DNA from: Siphonodentalium dalli | Lineage: Eukaryota; Mollusca; Scaphopoda; Gadilida; Siphonodentaliidae | Reading direction: 5' to 3' | DNA: 64,000 nucleotides | Assembly (NCBI GenBank): GCA_032622095.1 | Contig: CP136067.1 | Coordinates: 178,966,556 to 179,030,555 of the forward strand | Shown here: piece after piece, positions 35,291-47,639 of the stretch | How positions within the stretch are numbered: position 1 is the first letter of the stretch | Layout of the letters: the number at the start of each line of letters is the position of its first letter | Translations under genes and position numbers: made by a program | Notes under the pieces: model-generated | What the model saw: only the letters and a program-made list of their open reading frames with translations | Told to the model about the DNA's origin: nothing | Database searches by the model: none

Positions 35291-36119
35291 ATTTCTAGTC
35301 AATTGAGCTGTGTCAAAAAAACTAAAACAAATCATGAGTTGTGGTTCAGATTCCCACGTTGAACCAACGCGTTTAGTTTGATAATTCTGACAGAGGGTAT
35401 GGATCTATTCTGTAACGGAGTATTCGTGTCGATTACAATTCACTTCATCCTGGTGAGTAAACTACTCGAATTGCAACTAACCGGTTCTTGTCTAATCGGT
35501 GATATATATAAAATAAATGAAGCCTATATTAATGGGGATGGATGAAAGAAAACTCAAGAAAGCTAAGAAAAAGAAACATTATCTCATGCGTTTCCCATCT
35601 GATCGATACCCCTCCCTCACTTATCGGGGAAGTGGCATGTCGCCAAAGTGGAAAAGACTTCATATAAGCCATCGGGCTTGTTGTCTGATCCTCATTTCCA
35701 TACATTATCTCTTCTATTTTGCATATTAATTTTGTATCACCTGTACACGTGTATATTATGTTATGTTGGAAATAAAAATATGTTTACACTAAAAAGAAAG
35801 AAAAAATGACGTTCCAGGCCCTTTCAAATCCTCTTGGGTCAAATCCCCCCAAAAAAACAAATAATAATAATAATTTAATGTGGATGGAGAATTAAATTAT
35901 ATTACAGTTTGCCCTCTGGAATTCATGTATATTATCATTGTGATCGTTCCACACACGACTAACTTATCTTATATACGTGCCATTTAAATCACAATGCTAC
36001 ATCGAAACAAGAATATAACATAATTGAACAAGTTAGTGGATTAGTTGCATGGACGATCATTAATGGGTACACGTTGACAATATTTGGTGGGTATCATTTT
36101 GCCTCGGTTTGGTCTGGGT
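35291..36119. other. spacer between inverted arrays, nothing recognised
   Basis: Unique AT-rich sequence. A short open frame at 35517-35729 is Lys-rich and resembles no family I know. Confidence 0.5.
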
Positions 36120-36870
36120 ATCATTTTGCCTTGGCTTGGCGGTTCGGTGAGCGGTCATATAAAAGATGAAAAGTCTCAGTACACAATGTTAAAAGGCGCC
36201 AAGCTCGAGTATATATGTGAAGAATGATAACCATTTTACATGTTTTACATGAAAATAGCTGGGACATGTTTTAGAAACGGGAAATCTTCGGAAATTTAAC
36301 TTCATATTTTGATTTAAAATTCGAGCTTGGCGGTTCGGTGGTCGGTCATGAAAATGTCCAAAATTCTTAATATAAAATATTCAAAACCGCCAAGCTCGAG
36401 TATATTTGTGACGAATGATAATCATTTTACATGTTTTTGCATAAAAACTAGCTGGGACGTGTTTTAGAAACGAGAAATCGACGCAAACTCAGCTTCATAT
36501 TTTGATTTTAAATTCGAGCTTGGCAATTCGGTGGTCGGTCACATAAAAATCGAAAGTTCAAAACCGCCAAGCTCGACTATGAGAGTGATAAATGATAATC
36601 ATTAAACGTGTTTTCAGATGCAAACTATGTGCAAATGGTGTTTAAAAAGAGAAATCGGCCAAAAATCGACAAGAAATCTGCGCAAAAAAGCGAGGTTTTC
36701 ATTCGGTTAGCATGCCATCGGTCATCAAAATGTCCAAAATTCTTAATATAAAATATTCAAAACCGCCAAGCTCGATTATATTTGTGAAGAATGATAATCA
36801 TTTTACATGTTTTTACATGAAAACTAGCTGGAACGTGTGTTAGAAACGAGAAATCGGCCGAAATTCTGGA
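36120..36870. repeat. GCTTGGCGG repeat array, right arm (inverted)
   Basis: Three to four units of the same repeat as 34190-35290 in reverse orientation (AACCGCCAAGCTCGA, GAAACGAGAAATCGGCC, CATTTTACATGTTTT). With the left arm it makes a palindrome of about 2.7 kb. Confidence 0.8.
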
Positions 36871-36879
36871 CATAACAAT

Positions 36880-38345
36880 CTGCGGGATGGGAAGGGATAT
36901 GGGACAAAACGACAATCTGCGGGACAGAATTTCAAATTGCGTGGGACGGCCGATATCTCGAGGAATACAGGGCGTAGGGGGGGGGGCTCATTTTGGTGTC
37001 TAACGAAAGGCCCACATTCGCCCTATCCACACATATTAACCCCGCCACTGACCGGACACCAGAAGTTGCATTATTTGATCGACAACTGACCTAACATGGG
37101 GTGGAATTTGGGATAGAATGACAATCTGCGGGACAGGATTTTCAAATTGCGTGGGACGGCCGATATCTCGAGGAATACAACGCGTAGAGGGCTCCTTTTG
37201 GTGTCAAACGAAAGGTCCACATTCGCCCTATCCACACATATTAACCCCGCCACTGACCCGACAACGGAAGTTACATTATTCGGTCGACAACTGACCTAAC
37301 ATAAAATGCCACAAACACGAAAAACTGCGTTCGACATTAATGTTTAGAATTTAGATTTCTCGATGAATACGCTAGAAAACAACAAGTTTTAGGTATCAAA
37401 TAACGCAGTGGAATACTGTGCATTCGTTTTTAGCTACAATATGGCTGTTTTAGTGCGAATATTGTAATGGCGAACACGCAAACACGCGCCGATAAAACAG
37501 CTAAAAAATAGACTCGATGTTTACGATTACAGGATCGATTTCAGCTGGTATATTCAATATAATGGGGCGTATAGTATATCAAAATATAGGATTAGACACA
37601 GGGAATGTATTTTTTTCCAAATGGGTCCACCAGGCGGTGAAATTGTTGCAGAAATTCGCTCCAAGATATTCGCACTTATTTTTATTTCAGTTGTGATTAA
37701 AAGCCCAGATGCCGGAGCCCGACGACTAAAAGCCAAGTTACAAAATAGATTAACTGGTTTGAACGCATGAATATGTCAATGGTCAGACTGTTGGAAATAA
37801 TATTCAAATTTTGTTTACAGACTTATATAAACACATACGTGTGACACTCGAATTTTAATTAAATCCATGATTGTGTAGTCTCTCGTATATCACGAACACT
37901 GGGTGCACACATTTTATTGGAATACATGACATCTTTGTCTTGTGTTTTTTATTTTTTTATTTTTTTTTTTTGGCGGCCAAAGATGAGATGTATTCGTATC
38001 ACACTGTGATACGGCCAATGAAATCACTGAATTTCAGATTATCAGCTTAAGCGCATTATTTCATCAGTATCTGAAGCAAATGAACACCATAAACAATAGA
38101 AAATTAGCACAGCTCTTCGTGCCGGATAATCTTTAAAGCCAGTGACACCTCAGTCAGACTGTACAAACATACTGATAATGGGGCATTATGCATCAGGAAT
38201 ATTTTTGTTAATTGTGGCTTCTGAGTAAACAAATTACCAGTTTTTTATGGAGACATGATGTTAAAGGATTCTTAGTTGCAATTAAGACCCCCGCAATAAA
38301 TGCTTGAACAAACGCTCTTTATTGGCTACCCTATAAATAAAGGAG
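36880..38345. repeat. foldback element, left arm
   Basis: Reverse complement of 39255-40325 with good identity. The outer end carries two tandem units (ACAATCTGCGGGACAG, GCGTGGGACGGCCGATATCT, CGAGGAATAC, ATTCGCCCTATCCACACAT). The inner part holds GGACCCATTTG-type sequence and ends near AATAAATGCTTGAACAAACG. About 285 bp (37944-38228) are absent from the other arm and look like a later insertion. Short antisense frames in both arms are not proteins I recognise. Confidence 0.85.
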
Positions 38346-39254
38346 AGTTGTGCGCATTTACAAACATCAACGGGTGTGCGTCTTTACCGAGGGCAACTAA
38401 GAAACAACCATATATGCATTAAATAACGCGTTATAATATTTGAAATATGTACAGTATATAGACATCGATAGATAAATTTTAACTGAAATACACTTAACTA
38501 ATCGCAAGAACAAATACATATGTTTGTTCTCGGGTTGAATATCTTCTCCGTTTTACATGAGTGTGAACACGTTTATTAAATTAAATTTCGTATATAAAAA
38601 AAACTCCCACCAGCTTTTATCCGGGATTTGGACCGGCAGACATGGTCTGGCAGCTTTCAAGTTGTTTTTGTCTAGTGCCTAGACGTTTCACTTATGGAAA
38701 AAAGAATCGGGGAAAGGCTGTCTCAATGCCTGTAACGCTCTCTAACGCTTTGCACCGCCTCATCAACTGAAATAAACATACATATATGGCCACATACTAG
38801 TATGAAAAATATGAGCATAAAATCTAGATATGGTTTGTTAAATTTTGGTAAATGAACTCAGTGATGACCTTGGCATATTGATTCACTTAAAACTGATTGT
38901 ATTTACTAACTGTATTTACTTTATTGGTACACACTACCGGCATATAAACAATGATCTAATTTCATTATATCACATCTTCTGGGTGCTGAGACATATTTGA
39001 TTTCTAATTCCGTTTCTATGTTGGACACTACCGTAATTAAAAATTTCGACTATGACTGAGCCATGATTCTATGCACCATCCACCAAACATTTTTTGCTTA
39101 TTGCTTGTTATCATATCGCCATTTGAACCATTTGTTATTTTTCCATGTATACATTGTAAATGTGACGTTCTGTTCTAATAAAATATTGTTAACACTCTTA
39201 AAAGTTATCTATACCGGTCTGTGTGTATACATTCGCCCTATAGTATACAGAGAA
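38346..39254. other. foldback element spacer
   Basis: Unique AT-rich sequence of about 900 bp between the two arms. I see no transposase or other protein wording. Confidence 0.5.
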
Positions 39255-40325
39255 CATGTATAGGGTAGACAATAAAGAGCGTTTGTTGAAGCATTTATTG
39301 CGAGGGTCTTAATTGCAACTAAGAGTCCTTTAACATAATGTCTCCATAAAAAACTGGTAACATTTATTCCAAGTGTATTCCAATAAAATGTGTGCGCGCA
39401 GTGTTCGTGATATACGAGAGACTACACAATCATGGATTTAATTAAAATTCGAGTGTCACACGTAAGTGTTTATATAAGTCTATAAACAAAATTTGAATAT
39501 TATTTCCAACAGTCTGACCATTGACATATTCATGCGTTCAAACCAGTTAATCTATTTTGTAACTTGGCTTTTAGTCGCCGGGCTCTGGCATCTGGGCTTT
39601 TAATCACAACTGAAATAAAAATAAGTGCGAATATCTTGGAGCGAATTTCTGCAACAATTTCACCGCCTGGTGGACCCATTTGGAAAAAAATACATTCCCT
39701 GTGTCTAATCCTACATTTTGATATACTATACGCCCCATTATATTGAATATACCAGCTGAAATCGATCCTGTAATTGTAAACATCGAGTCTATTTTTAGCT
39801 GTTTTATCGGCGAGTGTTTGCGTGTTCGCCATTACAATATTCGCACTAAAACAGCCATATTGTAGCTAAAAACGAATACACAGTATTCCACTGCGTTATT
39901 TGATACCTAAAACTTGTTGTTTGCTAGCGTATTCATCGAGAAATCTAAATTCTAATCATTAATGTCGAACGCAGTTTTTCGTGTTTGTGACATTTTATGT
40001 TAGGTCAGTTGTCTACGCGCTGTATTCCTCGAGATATCGGCCGTCCCACGCAATTTGAAAATCCTGTCATTCTATCCCAAATTCCACCCCATGTTAGGTC
40101 AGTTGTCGATTCAAATAATGCAACTTCTGGTGTCCGGTCAGTGGCAGGGTTAATATGTGTGGATAGGGCGAATGTGGGCCTTTCGTTGGACAGCAAAATG
40201 AGCCCCCTACGCCCTGTATTCCTCGAGATATCGGCCGTCCCACGCAATTTGAAATTCTGTCCCGCAGATTGTCGTTTTGTCCCATATCCCATCCCATCCC
40301 GCAGATTGTCATGTCCCGTTTATTA
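39255..40325. repeat. foldback element, right arm
   Basis: Inverted partner of 36880-38345. It starts with ATAAAGAGCGTTTGTTGAAG and ends with the two CGGCCGTCCCACGCAATTTG units. It lacks the 285-bp block of the left arm. The region 40326-41280 that follows has no recognisable gene. Confidence 0.85.
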
Positions 40326-41282
40326 TTTAAAAGTCGAACTACGCTACCAGGAGGACGAGTCTTGTAAAAGGTGTAGTTGGGAATTTCAATTTCGTTTATT
40401 GTCCTTTACATTATTATGTCAATAATGTTGATTTTTTGTTTGTGACAAGCTATGTGAATTACCAATAAAAGAAATTTAAAAGATAATTTGTAAGTCTTAT
40501 ATTTCAACTTTTATAGATATTTTTCGTTCTGCAGCCCACTGATAGTTGTGGTTCGAGACGGCCGAGTCGGTCGCCGGTTCGTTAATTAGGTGCTTGTTTA
40601 TGGATATTGTAGGAAGGCTAATCTGGCAGTGTCAAATTGAGCTATAGCGATGGGATTTCTTGCAGGAAAACACATTTCGGGTTTTCGTGGAGTGTGTATC
40701 CGCTGGATGTCTTATATTTGCAGTATGTAACCATTATGACCGCGTTAATTGCTTTCGATGTTTAGGTATGAACAATGGCTGGAACATGCACTCTTGGCCG
40801 GAACACAATACCTCCGATTTTTGATCCGCATTTAGAAGCTTTCTGGTGTGGTGAATGAGAAACCTGCAGTAATAAGCCGTAGTTTTTTGTAATAATTCGA
40901 AGGATTAGTTGTATTAACGGAATTCTGAGGCGGTGAATTCATGTAACCAATATATTTTATATTCTTATTTATATTTATGGCTAATAATATGATCTTGAGG
41001 GCGTTACCATTTCTGATTATGGTTTTCTTGTATACTTGTTGGTGTGCGTGAAACAGTGTATTCAGGCGCTGTGCAAACTGGATGAATGTCATATTCTACT
41101 AACATCGCCGAAAATCGCAAGCAAATCGACCGTACAACTCCATAGAAAACATCGTCTGAACTACGCTCAATTGTAAGTATTTACTTCTCGATTCTGAACC
41201 GATTTCGCCACGGATAGCCACAGCATATAAGAATGATGGTGTGTGTTGTTCGTTGTACATTTCTATTTGATCACCCTGCCTG

Positions 41283-41530
41283 AGTGCTTCACACCACTTT
41301 AATTAAATATAACATTTTTTATTGAAGTGTTTTGTCAGTTACAGCTCATTCTGGCTTGATCTAGACAATTTTCAAATGAATATGGACAGTTCAGTTTCTC
41401 AGAATAATACAGAATGAATTGTAACCAACAAAAGTCTCAAATAAATCAATGTGATTTCTTCACATTATGCGTAGGTGCTGTTGGCACTTGACAGTGGTCA
41501 ATCCTGCGCAGGGGACGGAACTCTGCATGG
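41283..41530 (+). repeat. dispersed repeat, copy 1 (partner at 51880-52105)
   Basis: Shares CATTCTGGCTTGATCTAGAC, AATTTTCAAATGAATATGGA, CAGTTCAGTTTCTCAGAATA and CAAAAGTCTCAAATAAAT with 51880-52105 in the same orientation. It may be the tail of an unidentified retroelement. Confidence 0.8.
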
Positions 41531-41805
41531 AGCTTGACTATCAACATGTCCAACAAAAGCAGCGAATTTACCAAAAACCTGTCGCCGGGTCATCCCGAAA
41601 CTATAGCAACTGCAATGTCGAAGCACACTATCTCACGCAGGTGTTTGGAGAGTTCACATTATTTACAACGGATACAAAATTGTATGTGTCTCTGCAGGTC
41701 AAAATTCAGTGGGAAATTATCCAGAATGTTCTCCATGATTCCTGATTTAGACGGCCTACATGTACGACTAAACTCCGTCCGTTGTATAGGTACACTCGTT
41801 GGTGC

Positions 41806-42157
41806 TTAACCCTTTACCCAACAGAACGGCCCTGTGTCAATGCATTCTCTTATATATGCGAGTCGACCATAGGTCGCCTCGCATATATAAGAGAATGCAT
41901 TGGCTTAACACATATTAAAAATGATAAAAGTTTTAGGCCAATGCATTCTCTTATATATGCGAGGCGACCTATGGTCGACTCGCATATATAAGAGAATGCA
42001 TTGGCACAGGGCATAACTGTAACCATCACAATGTGGTCAATGAACCGGTTCCAATGATATCCATATTTGTATGGTGTTATTGAGACAGACGGAAGATATT
42101 TTTGGCTGTTGAAGCTTTATTTGGGCGTTTTGGCCGTTTTGTTGGGTAAAGGGTTAA
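41806..42157. mobile_element. TTAA MITE, family A, copy 1 (hairpin module)
   Basis: Edges are TTAACCCTTTACCCAACA and TGTTGGGTAAAGGGTTAA, so TTAA duplications flank CCCTTTACCCAACA terminal inverted repeats, as in piggyBac-type MITEs. Inside are two ~67-bp hairpins that are reverse complements of each other. Each has a 26-bp stem, a single T/C mismatch, 5 more pairs and an ATA loop. Non-coding. Confidence 0.92.
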
Positions 42158-42399
42158 TCATTCGGAAATAATATTTGGATTAAATATCAGACTGAAATCT
42201 TAATAACATCGACATATTTTTCGTGTCCACACTATAAAGTAAAACATGTGTTTCACTTATATTCTGTGGCCAATTTCAAATGTTTCAGTTATAAAATTAT
42301 GTATATTTCAACGATGTGCAATTTTGCAGCGTGCCTTTTATTCGAAAGAAGATATAGACATGTCCGGATTCATCGCGGACTGTTTATCCTGAAACTGGA

Positions 42400-42870
42400 T
42401 TATTTAGATCACACAATCGAGAGTTATCGATTTTCCTTTAAACTGTAATTATTGTATTGACAAGCATGGTTGTGAACAGATGAAACAGTCGAGAGTTATC
42501 GCTCTTCCTTTAGACAGTAATTATTGTATTGACAAGCATGGTTGTGAAGTGATGAAACAATCGAGAGTTATCGCTCTTCCTTTAGACAGTAAGTATTGAC
42601 AAGCATGGTTGTGAAGAGATGAAGCAATCGAGAGTTATCACTCTTCCATTAGACTGTAATTATTGTAATGACAAGCATGGTTGTGAACAGATGAAACAGT
42701 CGAGAGTTATCGCTCTTCCTTTAGACTGTAATTATTGTATTGACAAGCATGGTTGTGAAGAGATGAAACAGTCGAGAGTTATCGCTCTTCCTTTAGACTG
42801 AAATTGCTGTATGGATAAAATTGTGAATAGATCACACAATCGAGAGTTATCGCCCTTTCATTACAGAGTA
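42400..42870 (+). repeat. 72-bp tandem repeat, about 5-6 copies
   Basis: The unit contains GACAAGCATGGTTGTGAA, GATGAAACAGTCGAGAGTTA and TCGCTCTTCCTTTAGACTGT. Because 72 is a multiple of three, part of it stays open as a 24-residue repeat (MKQSRVIALPLDCNYC). This is not evidence of a protein. Confidence 0.85.
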
Positions 42871-43081
42871 ACTGAATTGATAATGATGGTGCCCATTGAA
42901 ACAGCAATCGTGCGTCTTAATAATATATACACGTTTTGCAGCACAATTATGGGTGTGTGGGTAGTTCGGCGACACAGCATTGCGTGAATATAAGCAAGTA
43001 ATTTTAATGATGTTCTTACATCAGCGTACATCACGAAAGACAACTGCACTTATTATATCTGCCTCTGTAATTAACTTGAAA

Positions 43082-43293
43082 TCAAAATCCGAATTGAAGG
43101 ATAACGCAGGACACTTCGATTGCGAAATCGAATGTTATCTCGCAAATAACTATTAACCCATCTACTGAAAATTCGTCCCATAACCCAGTCGCGTCAACCA
43201 GGGGGAGATTCCTTTCATTACGCTCGGCTACAATGGGTAAAATACCCTGGGCAAAATTAAATGGAATTATTTTTGGTGTCAGACCGGAGTAAT
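43082..43293 (-). pseudogene. degenerate C-type-lectin-like terminal exon
   Basis: After a good acceptor (CTATTTTTAG) the frame reads 69 residues to a TGA. FNFAQGILP, then LWDEFSVDGLIVICEI, has the layout of the last third of a C-type lectin domain (NWxPGEP ... WND ... FICE). It begins in phase 1, like the equivalent exon at 46301-46503. The Cys expected before the Ca site and the Cys after WND are missing, and the EPN/EPD motif is lost. It may be a decayed paralogous exon; no partner exon was found nearby. Confidence 0.4.
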
Positions 43294-43553
43294 CTAAAAA
43301 TAGCATAGTTACAACTGCAAACAAATCATAATTTTTTATTCAGGAAATTTGACAAAACTGACACTGGGAAGACTTAAGTAAATGAGCAAAAATATCTGAT
43401 ATTCAAAATGCATTTTCTCTGACACAAAGGGTGTTGTGTGAATAATGTCGTATTCATATCAAGATGCTATACTATTAGTATATTCTTGAGGAAATTATCA
43501 TAATTTGATAAATGTTATTTCTAAATTATAACCTCAATTATAACCCCGTCCAT

Positions 43554-43930
43554 TTAACCCTTTACCCAACAAAACGGCCCTGTGCCAATGCATTCTCTTA
43601 TATATGCGAGTCGACCATAGGTCGCCTCGCATATATAAGAGAATGCATTGGCTTAACACATTAAAAATTATAAAATTGTTAAAGAATGTAAGAAAAAAAT
43701 GGTAAAAAGTTTTTTTAGGCCAATGCATTCTCTTATATATGCGAGGCGACCTATTGTCGACTCGCATATATAAGATAATGCATTGGCACAGGGCATAACT
43801 GTAACTATCACAATGTGGTCAAGGAGCCGGTTCCAATGATATCCATATTTGTATGGTTCTATTGAGACAGACCGAAGATATTTTAGGCTGTTGAAGCTTT
43901 ATTTGGCCGGTTTGTTGGGTAAAGGGTTAA
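43554..43930. mobile_element. TTAA MITE, family A, copy 2
   Basis: Same termini and paired hairpins as copy 1. Its right TTAA (43927-43930) is also the left TTAA of the next element, so one of the two inserted into the other's target duplication. Confidence 0.92.
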
Positions 43931-45050
43931 AGGGGTACTGTACACTTAATACGGCCATTTATGGAACCATCTCCTTTTATACTCAACATAATATATGCAA
44001 AAATTAATTAATTTTAGCCATGGATTACTGCAAATTACACTAAATTCTGGTATTTATAATGAAAATGAACTTATGACGCCAGTCAATTTCACACATTCCT
44101 TATCTGATTGCATGTATTTATCTTGTGCATATGTAATTGAAAATGGTTCATCTAATGACATAGCAGGTGCGGGAATATGTCTAAATGTCTCAAATGTGCT
44201 GCTTTGACGATTGTGCAATCAAGATTAAACGGCGTGCCAATTTACTCAGCAGTTTTGGTGGCCCTGACAATTCATGTTATGTTAGGTATCGTTGCACTAA
44301 TGTCAAGGCTATTTAACATAACCCTAGATTTGTTCATGTATTTGAGATTCATTAGCCATGTTTGGGCTTCAGCCATAGCAACATTACAAGTCTACAAGAC
44401 TTATACCTATTTTCACACTGATTTAATAAAATGTGACATTTTTATTTCATAAAAATATATTTGGCATGTGTTGCATTAATAACAACAGGAGGCAACCTAA
44501 AAAATATGTCACATGTCCGTTATCTTAGAAACCGTATTTGAGCTGAGTTTTGTTAAATTTTACCTATATTTGACCCTCAGTTGTAAAAAATGCGGGTACG
44601 TGTATTTCACCGGAAATTAAGGAAAAGAAATAACATGAAAGATACTTTGACTGGAAATAGACCACAAAAAAGTATAGGTTTTCCGTAGAAAAACAGGTAG
44701 GTAATATTGGCAAATATGGACGTCGAAGCACCATAGATCTCGCGGACAAAACATAGATCAAGCCATTAAAATAGCAGACATATATGTAATGGACAAGTAA
44801 TGCACTACCAAACAAGCCCATTTACAGACCCGGGTACAATAAACATGGTCAAATACAAATACTCATTTCTGTCAATAGCCCTGTCGAAATATAAACATTT
44901 TCGTGTTAAAAAAATAAAACCTATCTTTGCCCATACACGCTGTTATTAAAGGGGTACTGTACACTACATTTATATGCAACAGATGAATTATTGTCAGCCA
45001 TGGGTGAGCGCAAAATACATTCATTTGCTTATGAATGATGCAAACAACGT

Positions 45051-45112
45051 GGTAATTATAATGAAAATGAATTTATGACTGCAGTCATAAATTCATTTTC
45101 ATTATAATTACC
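45051..45112. repeat. perfect 62-bp palindrome
   Basis: The two 31-base halves are exact reverse complements with no loop, centred on TGACTGCAGTCA. The palindrome continues imperfectly outward to about 44975 and 45190 (CCATGGGTGAG / CTCACCCATGG). Confidence 0.95.
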
Positions 45113-45188
45113 AAGTTATTTGTATCGTTCATAGAGCACATCAGTGTATTTTTCACTCACCCATGGCTCAAATGCATTCATTTGTTGC

Positions 45189-45642
45189 ATATGTGACCCG
45201 CCATATCAAATCCAGTCGTAAGTCGGGATTTTTTTTACCCTGTGCCAATGCATTCTCTAATATATGCGAGTCGACCATAGGTCGCCTCGCATATATAAGA
45301 GAATGCATTGGCCTAACAATTTTTTACAATTTTAATAATGTTTTCTTGTATTCTTTAACAATTTTATAATTTCACCCATACAGAGCCCCAGACAAACATG
45401 AGCAGACGACACTCTTCTATATGCTTCTATATATGTGTGGGGCTCCCTGCAGGGTAATGGATGTTTTTTATTTTATGTCCTAAAATTTGTAAGAAACATT
45501 TATTTTAAAAAAATTATAAAAAATTGTTAGGCCAATGCATTATCTTATATATGGTCGTCTCGCATATATAAGAGAATGCATTGGCACAGGGTAAAACAAA
45601 TCCCGACTTACGACTGGATTTGATATGGCGGGTCACATATAG
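45189..45642. mobile_element. TIR element family F, carrying the hairpin module
   Basis: Inverted ends of about 45 bp (TATGTGACCCGCCATATCAA, CCAGTCGTAAGTCGGGATTT) are not of the CCCTTT type and are not TTAA-flanked. The interior is the same CCCTGTGCCAATGCATT...AATGCATTGGCACAGGG module seen in the TTAA families, with a longer spacer. One hairpin has lost its centre. Confidence 0.8.
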
Positions 45643-46300
45643 TATGTTGAGTATAAATGGAGATGGTCACATAAATGGCCGGATTTAGTGTACAGTCCCC
45701 CTTTAAAGGAATATGCACCACAGAATTAACAATTAATTTGTATCTATCAGGAGTAACATTTATTTTGTTGTTAGTTGCGTCCGATGTCCACGAGAACAAC
45801 TTTTCCACACAATTAGAGTATTCATAATTTAAAATAATGCTTCGAAATATTCAAAGTTTAAGACATAAAATGGACTTGGTTCGCGCATAATCATTTGCCT
45901 CTCATGTGATGACTTTCACTGGAACCTGGCCGTCGAATAATATTGATGCTGAAGCAATAAGTATTTTCACTGGCCCGAAAGATGTGAGTGTGTACGTGTC
46001 CTTATGCTTGTGATGTGCAATCCTTGCTCTTCATTGTTCACAAAACTTGTAAATAATGGTGTAATAATTTATACATATTCTCTCCCAAGAAGGAGGTAAT
46101 AAAGAATGTCTACATTAAAAACATTATATTGTTGTTGTTATTGCTATTGTAATTTGAATTTTCGAAACCTGTGTACATCTTTAATAATACTGACAAATTA
46201 ACATACTGCACTCTACGTTAGCGAAATTGTGTTGATCCGGATAAGTCAATATGAGGCAGTCTTGATTTCCACCAGTCGTGTCAGATTGGACAGGACATCT

Positions 46301-46503
46301 TTAAGAATATTGACAAATGAACTTGTGGTTCAGACTGCATTCTACGTCAGCGAACTTGTATTGAGACGTACTAGACAATATGAGACAGTCTTCAGTTCCA
46401 CCATCCGGTTCGCCCGGCGCCCAATTGGATATAGAGAGTAGTTCACCATTCCAAGCGTAGAACGTGTCATCTCCGTATAAATCATAACCATCCACATACA
46501 TAC
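46301..46503 (-). CDS. C-type lectin domain, terminal exon
   Basis: The acceptor TATCATTTCAG precedes 203 bp ending in TAA. After the split codon the residues read MYVDGYDLYGDD, FYAWNGELLSISNWAPGEPDG (Ca/sugar-site EPD), TEDCLIL, KFADVEC and HKFICQYS, the second half of a C-type lectin fold with its conserved Cys residues (EDC, VEC, FIC). The WND motif is replaced by FAD, so calcium-dependent sugar binding may be altered. It begins in phase 1 (GT completes a codon) and joins the exon at 48908-49084 exactly. Such proteins are usually secreted or cell-surface recognition molecules; no membrane segment is visible here. Confidence 0.82.
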
Positions 46504-46809
46504 CTGAAATGATAAGGATGGCGGTTCGATTTAGCAAAGGAAAATAGTTAACTACTGAGTATAGTGTAAAGTTTTTCTCCCCGAGTGAGATGCAGAGGAA
46601 TATTTTTTACGAGGCACTAATAGATACTGCTTTATTCGCGGGATGAATACTCTCGATAAACAAATTGCAATCACTGCGGCAAGGTGAGCCACTATAATCC
46701 ATTTATAAGAATGCCCAATTTTGGTATAACATTTCTGAGAGCTTAATACTTTGAGCAATAGTATTCTCTATTCCCACCCCATATACACAGCAGAGGGTTC
46801 AACATCACT

Positions 46810-47265
46810 TTAACCCTTTACCCAACAAAACGCCCAGACAAATAGACCAAATGAAGCTGCAACAGCCTAAATTATCTTGGGTCTGTCTCAATAGAACCAT
46901 ACAAATATGGATATCATTGGAACCGGCCCATTGACCACATTGTGATAGTTACAGTTATGCCATGTACCAATGCATTCTCGTATATATGCGAGTCGACCAT
47001 AGGTCGCCTCGCATATATAAGAGAACGCATTGGCCTAAAACAATTCTTTTTACCATTTTTTCTTACATTCTTAACAATTTTATAATTTTTTCTTACATTT
47101 TTTTACAATTTTTATAATATTATTCTACATTCTTTGACAATTTTATCATTTTTAATATGTGTTAAGCCAATGCATTCTCTTATATATGCGAGGCGACCTA
47201 TGGTCGACTCGCATATATAAGAGAATGCATTGGCACAGGGCCGTTTTGTTTGGGTAAAGGGTTAA
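46810..47265. mobile_element. TTAA MITE, family A, copy 3 (reverse)
   Basis: Reverse orientation relative to copies 1 and 2. The spacer between the hairpins is longer, with diverged A/T-rich repeats. It lies in the intron between the two lectin-domain exons. Confidence 0.9.
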
Positions 47266-47639
47266 CGCGGGCAACGCCGCGTCACCATGCGAAAGTATCC
47301 AATAAATACTGATAGTGTGAGTGTCTATACATGCATGAATGAACACCATTGAATGTGAAATGAGATGTTCTACATGTATGTAGTGAAAATCTTTGAGCAT
47401 ATTGGTGCAACACAGCTCTGGACACAATATATTGTATTATTATGCATAGCGAAGTAGTATATGGTCCCGGATATGTCGACAAACTCTGAGGACCATTTAT
47501 CTTTGAATCTTTGGACCACTGTCCGACTTGACACCAAATAATTCATATTATCTTCCGGACATTTTCCGTTTAAAATACACTTCATGACGTGAGCTGCGCT
47601 GGTGAACAATTAATGACCATGTGCCAGTGCTTTATCTTA

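Larger units (their letters stand above)
43927..45706. mobile_element. TTAA-flanked TIR element, family E (nested)
   Basis: Edges TTAAAGGGGTACTGTACACT and AGTGTACAGTCCCCCTTTAA, with terminal similarity extending about 60 bp (GGCCATTTATG.., ..CATAAATGGCC). A second left terminus of the same family occurs at 44946, so an inner copy is nested. No transposase wording is seen in the 1.77 kb. Short frames at 43995-44452 match nothing I know. Confidence 0.75.

Noticed and set aside
40005-40425. Overlapping frames of 95-142 residues in the foldback right arm
   Set aside because: Similar frames appear in the inverted left arm on the other strand; no domain wording, so treated as repeat translation.
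47370-47609. Minus-strand frame with several Cys between the lectin exons
   Set aside because: The lectin exons on each side join directly in phase, the frame's possible acceptor gives a different phase, and no donor was found; probably intronic.
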